Assembly: GCA_014526335.1 (NCBI GenBank)
Contig: JACTAT010000282.1
Span: 806,900-870,899, forward strand
Length of the DNA: 64,000 bases
DNA from: Chrysaora quinquecirrha
Lineage: Eukaryota; Cnidaria; Scyphozoa; Semaeostomeae; Pelagiidae
Direction: 5' to 3'
Part shown: positions 1-12,618 of the stretch, piece by piece
Numbering within the stretch: position 1 is the stretch's first letter
Layout: each line of letters begins with the position of its first letter
Notes under the pieces: generated by a model
Databases searched by the model: none
Seen by the model: only the letters and a program-made list of their open reading frames with translations
What the model was told of the DNA's origin: nothing
Position numbers and translations under genes: made by a program

Positions 1-2090
1 GGCATCTGTTGGGAGAATATCTTCAGCAGAACAGATGATATAAATGTTCTTGTTAATGACTGGACTACTCTCTTCTCTTGCCTTATAAATAAGCATGCCC
101 CGATAAGACAAATACGGGTCTCTGAGAAATACTGTCCTTGGATTAACGCAGAGTTAAAGCAACTTATTCGAACCAGAGACAAAATAAAAAAGGCCGCCGT
201 TAGGCAAAAATCTCAGCTACTTATGAATACATATAGGCAATTGAGAAACAAAGTAAATAAGCTTAACGTTTCCCTTAAAAAGCAGTATTTTTCGGAGAAA
301 ATTCTTCTACACGAGGGTAATATGAAGGAGTCCTGGAGAACAATAAATCAACTCTTAAACAAAAGGTCAAAAACCACTAACATTGACCAGTTGAACGATA
401 ACTGCAATAACATTGCTGACAAAAAGAAAATCTCCGAAACCATGAACAATTTTTTCTGTTCTGTTGGGAAGGATCTTGCTGAAAAAATTCCTGCAACACC
501 AAATCCACTGCTTTCTGGGGATTATCAGCTGAATTTTCAAAATAAAAAGTTTCACTTTCAATCCGTCGGAGTCCGGGATATAAGAGAGGCAATCTCCAAA
601 TTAAAAACCTCGAAAGGCTTTGGAAATGACACAATCTCTAGTTATTTCCTTAAGTTAGCCATGCCGTTCATAGAGAACTCACTGGTTTTCCTGTTCAACA
701 CATCACTGGAAACAAGTCTGTTTCCTGACTGTTGGAAAATAGCTAGAGTCACTCCTATTTTTAAAGATGGAGATAGAGCTGACAAGTCAAATTATAGACC
801 GATCTCTATACTACCTGTCATTTCCAGGCTATTCGAGAAAATTGTTTTCAACCAACTGTACCAGTACCTGAATGGAAGTGAACTTCTCTATCAAAACCAG
901 TCTGGTTTCAGAGAGTTTTATTCCACAGTCACTTGCCTACTTAAAAACAGTGACGACTGGTACAGTGGGTTGGATACTGACACCAAGTTGGACTGGTATT
1001 CATTGACCTAAAAAAAGCCTTTGATACTGTCGACCACAAACTGCTGTGCCAAAAACTGACACACTACGGTGTCTCAGATAGAGAGCTTTCTTGGTTTGAG
1101 TCTTATCTCACAGACAGAAAACAGTATTGCAGAGTCGGAGGCGTAGATTCAAGCATTGGCAAAATTGATATCGGGGTCCCACAAGGCTCCTGCCTCGGAC
1201 CCCTACTCTTTCTAGTTTATATTAATGACCTGCCATTTGGTGTCCAGAATTCGACTGTTTCCATGTATGCAGATGATACTAGCCTGTATATCCAATCTAA
1301 AAACATCACTCAGCTGAACGAGGCATTAAATGACGACCTTGAAAGCCTTGACAATTGGTTAAAGGGTAACAAACTTTCACTGAATGTCATTAAAACACAG
1401 TCAATGCTCATGTGTACTAGACCTCGCTTTCAAGCCTTAGTAAACAATGGCGATGAACTGTCTCTTAAAATAAAAAATAAACCTTTAGATGTAGTCCAAT
1501 CGGTCAAATACCTTGGCGTAGAGGTTGACAGACATCTCGACTGGAGCGACCATACCAGAGCTGTTGCTGCAAAGGTTTCCAGAGCCATTGGATTTCTAAA
1601 GTATGCCAGACCGTTCATCCCTTTCAAAACTTTGAAAGCGTTGTACACAAGTATTGTTGAGCCTCATTTCAGGTACTGTTGTTCTGTCTGGGGTTGCTGC
1701 GGCTCTACGCAAATAACCAAGCTGCAAAAGCTTCAAAACAGAGCTGCGAGAATCGTAACGAACAGCAGCTATTATTCTCCAGGACTAACATTAGTTAGCC
1801 AGCTGGGCTGGAAGACCATTGAGACTCTCATCAATGAAGAGCTGCAAATTATGGTCTACAAGTCTATTAATGGACAGGCTCCTCAGTACTTGTGTGATCT
1901 ATTTACAAAAAACTCAGCTTGCACTTCTTTCAACCTGAGAAATACCTCTACCGATTTGAGACTCCCAAAGAGGAGTTCCTCAAATGGGCAGAGGTGTTTC
2001 TCATTTAGAGGTGCAAAGCAATGGAACTCTCTCTCAGCTGAGTGTAAAACGGCACCCTCCCTTAAAGCATTTAAAAAAGTAGTCGCCTAA
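1..2090 (+). pseudogene. LINE ORF2 reverse transcriptase, frameshifted
   Basis: The reading frame is open from base 1 (frame 1) to about 985, then continues in frame 3 to the stop at 2088-2090, so there is one frameshift at about 980-996. The early RT blocks (KSNYRPISILP near 785-825, NQSGFRE near 895-915) lie in the first frame. The catalytic block FIDLKKAFDTVDH (about 999-1037), the PQGSCLGPLLF block (about 1180-1212) and the YADD box (1266-1277) lie in the second. A C-terminal region follows, with the KYLGV and SVWGC blocks typical of CR1/Jockey-group ORF2. The protein would nick target DNA and copy the element RNA. The frameshift between RT blocks makes this copy non-functional unless it is a sequencing error. 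The 5' endonuclease domain lies outside the window. Confidence 0.9.
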
Positions 2091-2290
2091 ATCATTGAGG
2101 AAAATGTTCAAATAAAAAATATAAGGATATATTTTACCATTTTAATCGTTTTTAGTTAGGAGGGCCCCTTGAAAATCAGCCTGCGGGTTGAAGGACTACC
2201 TTCCTCTTATATGCTTTTATACTATTTATCTTCACTGTATTAGTAAACCTTTTTTTAAATGAAATGAAAAAAAATGAAATGAAATCTTTT
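1..2290 (+). mobile_element. LINE (CR1/L2-like) copy A, 3' part
   Basis: This non-LTR retrotransposon is cut off at the left window edge. It contains the linker after the endonuclease, the reverse transcriptase, the C-terminal region and a 3' untranslated tail. The tail ends in an (AAATG)-type simple repeat at about 2258-2286, typical of the 3' end of CR1/L2-type LINEs. Bases 1-528 recur at 6746-7273 with only a few differences, so both copies are young. The 96-bp tandem array begins immediately after the tail. Clade assignment is by RT style only. Confidence 0.9.
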
Positions 2291-5200
2291 GCCATTTGCA
2301 GTGAAGAAGTCTTTACTATTTTGAACATTTTTGCCGAGATCAAGAGAACACTTATTTTATTCAAGAAACATTCTTACTTAGTCATTGCCATTTGCAGTGA
2401 AGAAGTCTTTACTATTTTGAACATTTTTGCCAAGATCAAAAGAACCCTTATTTTATTCAAGAAACATTCTTACTTACTTATTGCCATTTGCAGTGAAGAA
2501 GTCTTTACTATTTTGAACATTTTTGCCGAGATCAAGAGAACACTTATTTTATTCAAGAAACATTCTTACTTAGTCATTGCCATTTGCAGTGAAGAAGTCT
2601 TTACTATTTGAACATTTTTGCCGAGATCAAGAGAACACTTATTTTATTCAAGAAACATTCTTACATAGTCATTGCCATTTGCAGTGAAGAAGTCTTTACT
2701 ATTTTGAACATTTTTGCCGAGATCAACAGAACACTTATTTTATTCAAGAAACATTCTTACATAGTCATTGCCATTTGCAGTGAAGAAATCTTTACTATTT
2801 TCAACATTTTTGCCGAGATCAAGAGAACACTTATTTTATTCAAGAAACATTCTTACTTAGTCATTGCCATTTGTAGTGAAGAAGTCTTTACTATTTTGAA
2901 CATTTTTGCCGAGATCAAGAGAACACTTATTTTATTCAAGAAACATTCTTACACAGTCATTGCCATTTGCAGTGAAGAAGTCTTTACCATTTTGAACATT
3001 TTTGCCAAGATCAAGAGAACACTTATTTTATTAAAGAAACATTCTTACATAGTCATTGCCATTTGCAGTGAAGAAGTTTTTACTATTTTGAACATTTTTG
3101 CCAAGATCAAGAGAACACTTATTTTATTCAAGAAACATTCTTACTTACTTATTGCCATTTGCAGTGAAGAAGTCTTTACTATTTCGAAAATTTTTTCCGA
3201 GATCAAAAGAACACTTATTTTATTCAAGAAACATTCTTACTTAGTTATTGCCATTTGCAGTCAAGAAGTCTTTAGTATTTTGAACATCTTTGCCGAGACC
3301 AAGAGAACACTTATTTTATTTAAGTAACATTATCACATAGTCATTGCCATTTGCAGTGAAGAAGTCTTTACTATTTTCAACATTTTTGCCGAGATCAAAA
3401 GAACACTTATTTTATTCAAGAAACATTCTTACCTAGTCATTGCCATTTGCAGTCAAGAAGTCTTTACTATTTTGAACATTTTTGCCAAGATCAAGAGAAC
3501 ACTTATTTTATTCAAGAAACATTCTTACTTACTTATTGCCATTTGCAGTGAAGAAGTCTTTACTATTTTGAACATTTTTGCCGAGATCAAGAGAACACTT
3601 ATTTTATCCAAGAAACATTCTTACTTAGTCATTGCCATTTGCAGTGAAGACGTCTTTACTATTTTGAACATTTTTGCCGAGATCAAGAGAACACTTATTT
3701 TATTCAAGAAACATTCTTACTTAGTCATTGCCATTTGCAGTGAAGAAGTCTTTACTATTTGAACATTTTTGCCGAGATAAAGAGAACACTTATTTTATTC
3801 AAGAAACATTCTTACATAGTCATTGCCATTTGCAGTGAAGAAGTCTTTACTATTTTGAACATTTTTGCCGAGATCAAGAGAACACTTATTTTATTCAAGA
3901 AAAATTCTTACTTAGTCATTGCCATTTGCAGTGAAGAAGTCTTTACTATTTTGAACATTTTTGCCGAGATCAAAAGAACACTTATTTTATTCAAGAAACA
4001 TTCTTACTTACTTATTGCCATTTGCAGTCAAGAAGTCTTTACTATTTTGAACATTTTTGCCGAGATCAAGAGAACACTTATTTTATTCAAGAAACATTCT
4101 TATACTGTCATTGCCATTTGCAGTGACGAAGTCTTTACTATTTTGAACATTTTTGCCGAGATCAAGAGAACACTTATTTTATTCAAGAAACATTCTTACA
4201 TAGTCATTGCCATTTGCAGTCAAGAAGTCTTTACTATTTTGAACATTTTTGCCGAGATCAAGAGAACACTTATTTTATTCAAGAAACATTCTTACATAGT
4301 CATCAAGAGACCATTCTTATACATAGTCCCTGCCATTTGCGATCAAGAAGCCTTATTGTTGAGATCAAGAGAACAGTTATTTTATTCAAGAAACATTCTT
4401 ATATATAATGACTGTCAGTTGCAAGTAAGAAGCCTTTACTATTTTGACCATTGTTGCTGAGATCAAGATAATACTTATACTATTTTGAACATTTTGCCCA
4501 GATCAAGAGAACACTTATTTTATCCAAGAAACATTCTTACTTAGTCATTGCCATTTGCAGTGAAGAAGTCTTTACTATTTTGAACGTTTTTGCCGAGATC
4601 AAGAGAACACTTATTTTATTCAAGAAACATTCTTACTTAGTCATTGCCATTTGCAGTGAAGAAGTCTTTACTATTTGAACATTTTTGCCGAGATCAAGAG
4701 AACACTTATTTTATTCAAGAAACATTCTTACTTAGTCATTGCCATTTGCAGTGAAGAAGTCTTTACTATTTTGAACATTTTTGCCGAGATCAAAAGAACA
4801 CTTATTTTATTCAAGAAACATTCTTACATAGTCATTGCCATTTGCAGTGAAGAAGTCTTTACTATTTTGAACATTTTTGCCGAGATCAAGAGAACACTTA
4901 ATTTATTCAAGAAACATTCTTACATAGTCATTGCCATTTGCAGTGAAGAAGTCTTTACTATTTTGAACATTTTTGCCGAGATCAAGAGAACACTTATTTT
5001 ATTCAAGAAACATTCTTACTTAGTCATTGCCATTTGCAGTGAAGAAGTCTTTACTATTTTGAACATTTTTGCCGAGATCAAGAGAACACTTATTTTATTC
5101 AAGAAACATTCTTACATAGTCATTGCCATTTGCAGTGAAGAAGTCTTTACTATTTTCAACATTTTTACCGAGATCTAGAGAACACTTGTTTTATTCAAGA

Positions 5201-6266
5201 AACATTCTTATTTAGTCATTGCCATTTGCAGTGAAGAAGTCTTTACTATTTTGAAAATTTTTTCCGAGATCAAAAGAACACTTATTTTATTCAAGAAACA
5301 TTCTTACTTAGTTATTGCCATTTGCAGTGAAGAAGTCTTTACTATTTTGAACATTTTTGCCGAGATCAAGAGAACACTTATTTTATTCAAGAAACATTCT
5401 TACTTAGTCATTGCCATTTGCAGTGAAGAAGTCTTTACCATTTTGAACATTTTTGCCAAGATCAAAAGAACCCTTATTTTATTCAAGAAACATTCTTACT
5501 TACTTATTGCCATTTGCAGTGAAGAAGTCTTTACTATTTTGAACATTTTTGCCGAGATCAAGAGAACACTTATTTTATTCAAGAAACATTCTTACTTAGT
5601 CATTGCCATTTGCAGTGAAGAAGTCTTTACTATTTGAACATTTTTGCCGAGATCAAGAGAACACTTATTTTATTCAAGAAACATTCTTACATAGTCATTG
5701 CCATTTGCAGTGAAGAAGTCTTTACTATTTTGAACATTTTTGCCGAGATCAACAGAACACTTATTTTATTCAAGAAACATTCTTACATAGTCATTGCCAT
5801 TTGCAGTGAAGAAGTCTTTACTATTTTGAACATTTTTGCCGAGATCAAGAGAACACTTATTTTATTCAAGAAACATTCTTACTTAGTCATTGCCATTTGC
5901 AGTGAAGAAGTCTTTACCATTTTGAACATTTTTGCCAAGATCAAAAGAACCCTTATTTTATTCAAGAAACATTCTTACTTACTTATTGCCATTTGCAGTG
6001 AAGAAGTCTTTACTATTTTGAACATTTTTGCCGCGATCAAGAGAACACTTATTTTATTCAAGAAACATTCTTACTTAGTCATTGCCATTTGCAGTGAAGA
6101 AGTCTTTACTATTTGAACATTTTTGCCGAGATCAAGAGAACACTTATTTTATTCAAGAAACATTCTTACATAGTCATTGCCATTTGCAGTGAAGAAGTCT
6201 TTACTATTTTGAACATTTTTGCCGAGATCAACAGAACACTTATTTTATTCAAGAAACATTCTTACA
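2291..6266. repeat. 96-bp tandem repeat array, about 41 units
   Basis: The unit starts with GCCATTTGCAGTGAAGAAG and recurs every 96 bases (for example 2291 and 2387). Because 96 is divisible by three and most units lack stops, long open frames appear with a 32-residue period. I treat these as a by-product of the period. A one-base deletion (TTTGAAC instead of TTTTGAAC) recurs at about 2606, 3757, 4673, 5632 and 6111, showing multi-unit higher-order duplication. A degenerate stretch at about 4300-4500 interrupts the array. The left edge abuts the LINE 3' tail and the right edge abuts LINE endonuclease sequence. Confidence 0.95.
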
Positions 6267-7273
6267 TAGTATTCATTCATACACCGCGTGCCAAGTCCTT
6301 TCTTGTCGTTGCCTGGTATTGGCCGCCGGGTGATCCGGTTGACTCTTTTGATAAGCTAGAAAATGTCATTTCATTCCTTGATAAAGAAGACAAGGAAATT
6401 ATTTTGTTGGGTGATACTAACTGTGATCTCAGCAAACAGTCAGCTGAACAGCCAATTGACAATTGCAGCAAGCATATGATCAATCTTTATGACCTTTTCA
6501 GTTTCACACAGCTTATTGGAGAGCCAACCAGGGTCACCCAAACCACTTCAACCTTAATTGATCATATTGCTACAACAGATGCCAGAAACATAGTAAAATC
6601 TGGAGTAGTTGAAATTTCAATGAGTGACCATTTCATGGTTTACTGTGTACGAAAATTTGAAGGTGCAGTTAAAAAAGACCACAAAATCATCTCCACTCGC
6701 AGCATGAAAAATTTTGATGAAGATAGATTCTTGAGCGAGGTTGCTGGCATCTGTTGGGAGAATATCTTCAGCAGAACAGATGATATAAATGTTCTTGTTA
6801 ATGACTGGACTACTCTCTTCTCTTGCCTTATAAATAAGCATGCCCCGATAAGACAAATACGGGTCTCTGAGAAATACTGTCCTTGGATTAACGCAGAGTT
6901 AAAGCAACTTATTCGAACCAGAGACAAAATAAAAAAGGCCGCCGTTAGGCAAAAATCTCAGCTACTTATGAATACATATAGGCAATTGAGAAACAAAGTA
7001 AATAAGCTTAACGTTTCCCTTAAAAAGCAGTATTTTTCGGAGAAAATTCTTCTACACGAGGGTAATATGAAGGAGTCCTGGAGAACAATAAATCAACTCT
7101 TAAACAAAAGGTCAAAAACCACTAACATTGACCAGTTGAACGATAACTGCAATAATATTGCTGACAAAAAGGAAATCTCCGAAACCATGAACAATTTCTT
7201 CTGTTCTGTTGGGAAGGATCTTGCTGAAAAAATTCCTGCAACACCAAATCCACTGCTTTCTGGGGATTATCAG
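6267..7273 (+). mobile_element. LINE copy B, endonuclease to start of RT, truncated at both ends
   Basis: The frame is open from inside the 96-bp array through to 7309. After the junction it encodes the middle and end of an apurinic-type endonuclease domain: WYWPPG near 6318-6335, LLGDTNCD near 6403-6429, LIDHIATT near 6553-6579 and the terminal SDHFMVY block near 6623-6643. The linker identical to bases 1-528 of this window follows. Sequence identity to copy A stops after base 7273, before the RT core. Loss of both ends is unusual because LINE insertions normally keep the 3' end, so this copy probably arose by duplication or recombination. Confidence 0.85.
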
Positions 7274-7379
7274 TATTTTTTTTCTGCGTTTGTGAAATTT
7301 AAGGTTTGAACACCTGTTTGAAATACATTTTCATTAAAAATACACAATCATGTGGGTTAATAATTTTTCAATTTTTTAG

Positions 7380-7654
7380 ACTGTGTATTCGGAAGTAAAT
7401 AAATTTCGTACTACAGGTTGTGAGAATTTCACAGTACAAGATGGTGTCTGGAAATTGAAGTATCCTCACTGCATGTGGACAGTAATAGCACAAGCAACCA
7501 ATTTACCTGGAGTAAATCTACCAGATGTTTGCGTCAATGAGACAATGGGGCAAAAAGAGGCTTTCTGTCACGAACACTGTAAGACTGCTGTAGAGGATGG
7601 CATACCAATTAGTCTGAGAGGGTTCCTGACTGAATTCTGTGGCATAACTTCTAA
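7380..7654 (+). CDS. Orphan internal exon, Cys-rich, unknown family
   Basis: The reading frame is open from a polypyrimidine tract plus AG (ending at 7379) to a good donor, GTAAGA, right after 7654. It encodes about 90 residues with several cysteines and histidines: a GCENF block, a KYPHCMW block, and C-x10-C followed by HEHC. The pattern suggests a zinc-binding or disulfide module. I do not recognise the family with confidence. It resembles short Cys-rich exons seen in expanded cnidarian gene families, possibly transposon-derived. No partner exon is recognisable downstream on the same strand, so it may be a stranded fragment of a dispersed gene. The first ATG in frame is not needed for an internal exon. 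Confidence 0.45.
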
Positions 7655-7667
7655 CAGTAAGATATAA

Positions 7668-8474
7668 TTACATCAACATTTTTATGCCACTTTAAAACTT
7701 CTCATGCAGCTGGTCAGACAACATTTAATGTCACAACATTTACAATATTTCAGACTGTCATGAACAACCTGAGGAAAAAAACTTGAAGGATGTTAGAGTT
7801 GTCAATGAAAAATTTGCAATGAAAAATTTGTGAATGAAAAATTTTGATGAGATCAAATAAACAATGCTTGAAGAATCACAAGGTATGATATGCAAATTGT
7901 TCATTATTAATGTTCGACTGTAGTTTAGGGGTCCCTACTTACACCAGCATTGTTCAACTAATAGTGTGTGGTCTATGAATAGGGTATCAGGGCTATTACC
8001 GCCCCCAAACCTCACTCTAACAGTGTTGCAATTTTATCACAAATCTTAGCTAGATTGCAAAACTGTTCGTGAATCGTGAAAAATAATTTATTCTAATTTA
8101 ATTCAAAAGAGTACCTATCATTGATGCATTCTCTTCTCACAGCCACCATTTTTATTTTAGCTGGTATCACAAATATGTCCAGTTAGTGTAAACTGACTGA
8201 CCAGCCTCAAAAATGAAAAAAAACCCAAGATTTTGTGTCGGACGTAAAAAGTTACTATACAGTTTTCCTTATTTTTCTGCATTAAAATTGGTAAATAGAT
8301 GGCTAAAATTCGCATTTTTCCTGTATGTAATGTGCTTTTCTTCTTGTACTGATCTTCTGATCTTATTTTACCGTGAATTTCTATACAACAAGTTAGATTT
8401 TTGACAAACCCAAAAATTTTTTATGCCGATCGACTCAGATTTTGATGTCCTGTTTTACACTAACCAGACATATT
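7668..8474. other. Stretch without recognisable gene
   Basis: AT-rich sequence with only short open frames and no motif I recognise. A near-repeat of GAAAAATTTG/GAATGAAAAATTT lies near 7805-7845. Confidence 0.5.
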
Positions 8475-8831
8475 TTAGACATATTTGTGATACGCGCCTT
8501 TCCAATCTTTCTGCCTCTCAGCCAGTTTCCTTCTTCGAACAGCATCTTGAAAGAGCACAAAGGAACTGGGCGATAATAAGATTGCCATTGTCACCCTCAT
8601 GGTGTTTTTGCTCATGCTGCTCAATCCGTTGGAGCAGTCAGATATTCTGGTGAACTGTGATAACTCTCCCATCTCAGCAACAAGACTGATTACCTGAGTC
8701 ACAGTTTCTCTATTTAATTCAATTGATGCACGCTCAAATGCAGCCAATTTCCTTTCAGTGCTAGCCTCGGTGTTATGACTGATAACTTGGACTCTAAACT
8801 CCAATATTCCTCGAGCTGACATTTTTTTCAT
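8475..8831 (-). pseudogene. Possible coding relic, helical, unknown
   Basis: An open frame of 118 codons starts at an ATG at 8831. The composition looks protein-like: no low complexity, with amphipathic segments, an AERASIELNRETV stretch in the middle and a basic VRRRKLAERQK tail. No catalytic motif or known domain is visible. The lack of splice sites or partner exons and the neighbouring decayed relics suggest a leftover of a dispersed gene or transposon. It could also be a chance open frame. Confidence 0.3.
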
Positions 8832-8881
8832 TATGACACTATGTCATTGGATACATTGTCAAAACATTAAGACCTACCTGC

Positions 8882-8905
8882 CATACATACATACATACAC
8901 ACAGA
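8882..8905. repeat. (CATA)n microsatellite
   Basis: A short run of CATA tetranucleotides followed by CACACA. Confidence 0.8.
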
Positions 8906-9309
8906 CGGACATGACCTACATTGCGGGGACTAGTACACCACACAGTCATTGTGGGGACGATGATTTTTTTTTGTATATTTGTAGATTTAGTGCCCTTGCT
9001 TGTGCGTGCCCTCTGCCCTTTGGCTTAAAACAATCGCAATTTAATTTAATGTCCACATAAAAAGAGACTTAATCTGTGAAATCTATCTTCAAAGTAATAG
9101 AAGTTATAGTCTTTCATCTCAGTCTACTTATGAATTCTTTAAGACAATAAAATGTCAGATAAGATAATCATATTATACAGATCAAGTTGCGATTCTATGG
9201 ACAACTTTAGATTTACTTTTCCTTTGAAATAGTTTTCAATTGCCCTTGGTTCCTTTAACAGTGGTGATTTGTGCATTCCAAATATGTAAGGGCTATGCCT
9301 TCCACTAAC

Positions 9310-10065
9310 TTGTTGGTTCGACTACCAACACAGCCAATCAATCTCTGTTCTTAATTCCGTGATTTTATTCGACTGATAGCATCTTTGCTTGTGAACATCC
9401 ATGACTGCATAGAGACTTTCTGCTACTGCTTCAGAGCCACCAGTTGCACAGGAAATGTCAAGAGTAAGCTCTTTGTATACTTTTTCCTCCTTGAACAAGG
9501 TTTCAACAAGCTTTTTTTGTCAAGCACTGCTGAAACTTATCTTTCATCATGTAGCATAAGCTTGAATTTCTGTGGAATTCCTGGAAACTCTTCTTTTTTG
9601 ACAGTGATGAAATGTCGAGTCAACATCTTTCGAGCAGATTGCATGCAGACCACTCCATATTCTCTTGTTTACCAAAAAACATATCACAGAATATCTTTTT
9701 GAATTTATAGAAAATAATGTTGGCACAGGCTTCATCTAGGTACTAAAACAAGTCTTTCCTTTTCTGTATGTGAGGAAGAGATACAAAATACGTAAAAAAC
9801 ACTTGAAGTTCGTCTTTTCCTATGGATAGGAACTTTTCTTTACTTTTGAGACAACTGAGTGCTTCTCCAGAAAACAAATTTCCAGATCTCCTTTCAGGCC
9901 ACTTCAAAATCAAAGCTTAATACTATTGAGATATTTGCAGTCCATCTTTGGCGAAATTGTCAAATCTTCCATGCAGTTCTTCGCTGTTCTTTGCTCCCAG
10001 TAGAAGACTGGTTTTCCATGCTCTCAAAGTTTTCAAAACTTTGAATGTTGTATTGCCACACGCCT
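9310..10065 (-). pseudogene. Decayed coding relic, multi-frame
   Basis: On the minus strand several protein-like blocks appear in different frames. One lies near 10055-9950 (a TLRAWKTSLLLGAKNSEELHG block). A second lies near 9735-9547. The third, near 9462-9330, starts ATGGSEAVAESLYAVMD and ends in ELRTEIDWLCW. Each is broken by stops or shifts, so this is an old gene or transposon copy read right to left. The GGSEAVAES block looks like part of a dispersed family, but I cannot name its function. Confidence 0.4.
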
Positions 10066-10069
10066 CTTA

Positions 10070-10915
10070 AAATTAATTCCTGAGAGTAAACCAAAGCCAG
10101 TGTACTCGTGCCAATACAAAGAATTTAGTTTTGCCGAAAGTCAAATCTGAAAAAGGGAAGAAGGCCTTTTCCTTTCAAGGAGAAAAAGCTTTCAATAAAC
10201 TAACATACGAAATGGAGACTGAAGCTTCAATATTGCGATTTAAGACTCTCTGTAAAAACTTTAATTTTGATTTTTAAAATTTTATATTTTTAATGTATAT
10301 TTGCTATTCTCTCTTGTAACTAGGTTTCACAGGTCCTTGGTTGATAACAGCATATTGTTGCTGAACAAGCTTATCCTGTATAAATATAGTATTATTATTT
10401 TTATCTTATCCTGACAGACGAGACAAGATGCTCTATTGACAATGAGCACTTGATACCATGATTTTGACCCTCTTTAGATATTTTCCCTGCATTGGTATTT
10501 AAATCATGAGATATGAGTTTTTTCATCACTGCTCGAAACAAATCATGTAGTAATTAAAAAGTTTCATAATCAGGTAGTCCTGTGAAAGTAAAAGTGAAAA
10601 AATGTAAAAGTGAAACTTTCCATCATCAAGCTTTATAGCGACTTCACCTGATATTTCGTTGGTCAGGCCCTGTTATTATTTCTATTGGCTTTAACGCTAC
10701 CCAAATGCTACCGCAACCCAAAACCCTTAAAAAAGGACATAGCCCTTGCAGGATATTTCCCGCTTCTTATACAGATGCCTCGATTGTAGTCAGTACAAAA
10801 TTGCTTAAAAGAAAAGACCTTATCGTATTTTTTTTCTTTTTACAGTTATAATCCCAACCATGAAAAAGAATGAGCACGGGGAAAGAAAATACGATAAGAC
10901 TCATTCATGCATTTT
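10070..10915. other. Stretch without recognisable gene
   Basis: AT-rich sequence with no open frame of note and no repeat family I recognise. Confidence 0.5.
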
Positions 10916-10917
10916 TT

Positions 10918-11360
10918 GCTTACATAGTCATTGCCATTTGCAGTGAAGAAGTCTTTACTATTTTGAACATTTTTGCCGAGATCAAGAGAACACTTATTTT
11001 ATTCAAGAAACATTCTTACATTGTCATTGCCATTTGCAGTGAAGAAGTCATTACTATTTTGAACATTTTTGCCGAGATCAAGAGAACACTTATTTTATTC
11101 AAGAAACATTCTTACATAGTCATTGCCATTTGCAGTGAAGAAGTCTTTACTATTTTCAACATTTTTGCCGAGATCTAGAGAACACTTGTTTTATTCAAGA
11201 AACATTCTTATTTAGTCATTGCCATTTGCAGTCAAGAAGTCTTTACTAATTTGAACATTTTTGCCGAGATCAAGAGAACACTTATTTTATTCAAGAAACA
11301 TTCTTACTTAGTCATTGCCATTTGCAGTGAAGAAGTCTTTACTATTTTGAACATTTTTGC
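10918..11360. repeat. Second block of the 96-bp tandem repeat, about 4.5 units
   Basis: This has the same 96-bp unit as the array at 2291-6266, with private changes such as GTCATTACT in the second unit and a TAG at about 11174. It is about 4.6 kb from the main array, with unrelated sequence between. Its right edge again abuts LINE-derived sequence, here in the opposite orientation. Confidence 0.95.
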
Positions 11361-11365
11361 TGATA

Positions 11366-12290
11366 TCAAAAGTACTTTGGATCTCAAGTTTTTTAATTCG
11401 GGCCAGTTTCTATTATTGATGGCTTTGAAGGCCAGTTTTAAGATGTTAAATTCACGTCTCTCAGCAATTGGTAGGCGAATAAACGTAATTGTTAAAATCA
11501 ATCTTCCGCAGGATCACTGAGCAAGCATTTTCCATACTGAAAATGATGTAAAAAATTTTCATTGTCCGGAGCACAGACAGTTTTCCATAGCAAGTGGATA
11601 AGATGTGTTTTACATGCTTTCTCCAGACCAGATGTTTGTCAAGGTATATTCCCAAGTAACGTGGCTCTTTGTTAGGTTGCAGCTCCGTAGATCCTAACTT
11701 AAGGTTGATTTCCTTTTCTTTTACGTTGTGGTAGCCCTACAAGCGTTTCGATGCACATAGTAGATATGACTTTTGAACAGTTGAACAGACCACTCATTCA
11801 CCTTCCTTAGGGAGTTGTTTAGCAGATATTGGGCATTTATTCATTTGACTTACATGCTTCATATATTGTCGTATCGTCAGCATGTTGTACCAAACAGGAT
11901 AAAAAAATGATCTTGTAGATCATTTACATAAAGATTGAATATCACTGGTCCCAGGATGCATCCGCATCAACTTGAACGTATTGTCTACAGGAAGTTAAAT
12001 AGCTTGTTGTCCACAAGAGGAATTCTTTAGAAAAGCATTGTTGGTACATTTTCATTATCAGGGTGTCGTGTGCGATTGTATCGAAAGCTTTGGGGAAATT
12101 CACAAATACTAGGAGTGATAGCTCACCATATTTCATAGCTCTTTTTATATCGTCCCTTATTTTCAGAAGTGCATGAACCGTACAAAAGCCGTACGAAAAC
12201 TGGCTACTTTGGTACAATGTCAGTGACTTGAAGAAAGAAATATCTGCTTCTGAATGCATTTACATCAGACCTTTACAGAACAGGCTTGAT
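11366..12290 (-). mobile_element. Decayed LINE RT fragment, inverted
   Basis: Read on the minus strand, 12259-11942 encodes a degraded RT segment: a SSQFSYGF region, then LVFVNFPKAFDTIAHD matching the block around the first catalytic Asp (with Asn in its place), then a YLTSCRQYV block. After stops and shifts, 11655-11461 encodes the later LGIYLDKHLVWRKHV block and following helices. It is a different and much older lineage than the LINE at 1-2290. Frameshifts, stops and the lost Asp mark it as dead. Confidence 0.75.
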
Positions 12291-12618
12291 ACCAACTGCA
12301 AAAGAAAGGTATCTATTAATTGTAAAACTTAAAGAGGAAATGAAATGGTTTTTTTTTTCCTACCATCTTTTTCTCCTTTAAAAACTGATTTGGAAAAAGA
12401 TTTTAAAACTTTTTTTTGAAATGAAGAAGTGTAGGAAAAATTGTTCGAAAAGTGCAAAAAGCAGGCGAATTTTTTCAATAAGAATCTGGTTTGGGGGATT
12501 GGTGACGAGTAAAGCGCCGTGACGTAAAGTTATGGACATGCGAGATCCGACCGAGATCATCCTTCTTTCCTGCAATCTTCCACACCGCAATTACTCGTTG
12601 TTTGTGAAGGTTATCAAT

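Noticed and set aside
2264..6116. Long open frames with a 32-residue repeat in the 96-bp array
   Set aside because: The period is a multiple of three and the unit has no stop in this frame, so open frames are automatic. Shared one-base deletions break them without compensation. There is no start context or splice evidence.
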